Shown here: one piece after another, positions 60,617-61,900 of the stretch | Numbering within the stretch: position 1 is the stretch's first letter | Layout: the number at the start of each line of letters is the position of its first letter | Made by a program: the position numbers and the translations under genes | From: Bacteroidales bacterium | Lineage (GTDB): Bacteria > Bacteroidota > Bacteroidia > Bacteroidales > UBA932 | DNA: 61,900 nucleotides | NCBI GenBank assembly: GCA_017550655.1 | Contig: JAFZOK010000042.1 | Location: forward strand, 1-61,900 | Reading direction: 5' to 3' | The notes under the pieces: generated by a model | Told to the model about the DNA's origin: nothing | Database searches by the model: none | The model's input: the letters and a program-made list of their open reading frames with translations, nothing else

Positions 60617-61222
60617 ATGCCAGATCAAATCTATAAATTTGCTCCGGAAGAAGTATGGTTCACATCAGACACACACTTCGGTCATGAGAACATCATTCGC
60701 TTCTGCAACCGCCCATTCAAGAACGCAGAAGAGATGAACGCCCAACTTATCCGTCGCTGGAGAGAGACTGTCCCTGAGGATGGTATCGTTTTCCACCTCG
60801 GCGATTTCGCACACGGTAATGCCCGTCTTTGGAATGACCTCATCAGTGCTCTACCCGGACGCAAGTATCTAATCTTAGGCAATCACGATATGAAAGCACT
60901 TCGCCAAGGCTATATGAACAGATTCGAATTTGTCACTCAACAAATGCGCATCAGAGTAGGCGGACAAGCTATTATACTAAATCACAACCCATTCCTCTGT
61001 TACGGAGGATCTTATAGAGATGTATGGCAGCTCTTTGGCCATGTGCACAGTGGTCCGGCAAGCCACACAGGCCTAGACCACCCACGCCTCCGAATGCTTT
61101 TCCCTCTGCAATATGATGTAGGCGTAGACAACAATGACTTCCGCCCCATCTCCTTCTCTGAAGTCAAGAGCAAAATTGAAGCACAGATAGCCGCTGCAAA
61201 AGCTGCCAGAAAAGAACTATAG
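60617..61222 (+). CDS. calcineurin-like metallophosphoesterase
   Basis: 201 residues. Signature motifs: SDTHFGHENI (DxH), HLGDFAHG (GDxxx), ILGNHDMK (GNHD), and QLFGHVHSG (GHxH). Cytoplasmic phosphoesterase with a dinuclear metal centre; substrates in this subfamily are unknown. It is convergent with a second metallophosphoesterase, only two nt between stop codons. Confidence 0.9.
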   Translation: MPDQIYKFAPEEVWFTSDTHFGHENIIRFCNRPFKNAEEMNAQLIRRWRETVPEDGIVFHLGDFAHGNARLWNDLISALPGRKYLILGNHDMKALRQGYMNRFEFVTQQMRIRVGGQAIILNHNPFLCYGGSYRDVWQLFGHVHSGPASHTGLDHPRLRMLFPLQYDVGVDNNDFRPISFSEVKSKIEAQIAAAKAARKEL

Positions 61223-61224
61223 GA

Positions 61225-61900
61225 TTATACCTCAAAACAAGCCGTCCCGTTAAAAGCCTGATGTTCATTGCAGAACACATACCCAATTTGGTTACATAGT
61301 AATGTAGTCTTCCCAATTTTGCTGCCGGAGCCACCCGCAAAATGAGTGTGACCATAGATCCAATATTCTGCACCACAGCGTTCTATGAAAGAATCCAAGT
61401 CAACATGAAACGCCGAATTTAAAACCCCTCCGGAATGGTCATCAAACTCAGGACGAAGAGTTGGGCAATGATGCGTAACAACAATCTTATGAGCCGCCGC
61501 AGAAGACTTCAAAGCCGTTTCCAACCACTCCATACACCTCTTGTGCAACCCATCCACATCGTTTGCAAAGAACTTCCCCCCATTCAAACGCCCATATCTA
61601 AAATCATTCATACCCTGCTGAATTTCAAATAAATAAAGAGGACTAATTTTAGTCCACAGCGTAGTAAAAAACAGCTCCGTATCACCAATCACAAAACTTT
61701 TATTATTCAGATACCTCACATTCTCCCGATAGTTAAACTCATACCCCACCATTGTCTTTTCAATATCATACCCACCATAGAACTCGTGGTTTCCAGGCAC
61801 AATCAAAGTCTCCTTGAAATGCTCTGAGCACCAGTCAAAAAAACGCCTCTTCACCATCTTCCTATCCCCCAGATATGACACATCCCCCGCCAGCACCAGC
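61225..61900 (-). CDS. metallophosphoesterase, 5' end outside the window
   Basis: About 225 residues visible, continuing beyond the right edge, so the N-terminal DxH motif is not seen. Present: AGDVSYLGD (GD motif), VPGNHEFYGG (GNHE), VVTHHCPT (catalytic His) and YGHTHFAGG (GHTH). A GTG near 61896 is not a credible start because the family needs an upstream strand. Substrate unknown. The neighbouring convergent gene is also a metallophosphoesterase but shares only the motif set. Confidence 0.88.
   Translation of the reverse strand, partial: LVLAGDVSYLGDRKMVKRRFFDWCSEHFKETLIVPGNHEFYGGYDIEKTMVGYEFNYRENVRYLNNKSFVIGDTELFFTTLWTKISPLYLFEIQQGMNDFRYGRLNGGKFFANDVDGLHKRCMEWLETALKSSAAAHKIVVTHHCPTLRPEFDDHSGGVLNSAFHVDLDSFIERCGAEYWIYGHTHFAGGSGSKIGKTTLLCNQIGYVFCNEHQAFNGTACFEV

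Overview
The window looks like a chromosomal segment of an anaerobic gut-type member of Bacteroidales. The evidence is a Na+-translocating NADH:quinone reductase operon, a DUF4290 protein, a DUF3822-like gene before rsmD, fimbrillin-like and DUF6359-like lipoproteins, and repeated -7 boxes of the Bacteroidetes form TAnnTTTG (often with TTG/TTTG 19-20 nt upstream). Shine-Dalgarno sites are mostly weak. I cannot name the genus. Most of the window is housekeeping; the right end (about 50-61.9 kb) is more accessory.

Layout. 0.1-5.3 kb (+): an M28-like protein with lost zinc ligands, uvrB and a RelA/SpoT protein, touching or overlapping end to end. 5.4-15.6 kb (-): secreted EEP-family phosphatase/nuclease, uvrA, prfA, a GNAT-like protein, tcdA, mazG, two FKBP-type lipoproteins and a DHH phosphoesterase. 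15.7-17.8 kb (+): membrane-anchored protein, DUF3822-like, rsmD, tRNA-Asp. 17.9-26.7 kb: acyl-CoA synthetase, XRE-cupin regulator, LysR regulator, hexapeptide acyltransferase, lipoprotein, a repeat-rich intergenic block, and a UvrD-type helicase. 26.8-32.7 kb (+): nqrABCDEF. 33-38 kb (+): beta-helix lipoprotein, glutamine synthetase, exported C1B peptidase. 38.1-41.8 kb (-): rRNA m5C methyltransferase, AraC regulator, SRPBCC protein, pyrE; then a divergent Nudix gene. 42.8-50.5 kb (-): lolA-like, ftsK, DUF4290, a degenerate Wzz/BY-kinase-like membrane protein, manC.

50.7-61.9 kb: two phytase-like secreted proteins separated by a BRO-N gene, a 51-residue peptide gene (55055-55210) between an exported C1B peptidase and the second phytase-like lipoprotein, two divergent paralogous proteins of unknown function around a 16-bp palindrome, a HigB/HigA-ImmA toxin-antitoxin operon with a third small basic gene, a coiled-coil protein facing a metallophosphoesterase across a double palindrome, and the 3' part of a second metallophosphoesterase cut by the window edge.

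The least explained material is non-coding: (i) a four-hairpin element in three copies downstream of genes, with fixed loops and changed but still paired stems; (ii) a 108-bp element with terminal inverted repeats in two copies of identical length; (iii) an array of 35-nt palindromes with a 52-53 bp period; (iv) two matching 30/31-bp palindromes, each overlapping the -33 box of one of two divergent promoters; (v) an 11-mer, CTATCGCGGAG, found five times on both strands. No rRNA, CRISPR array, integrase or transposase was seen.
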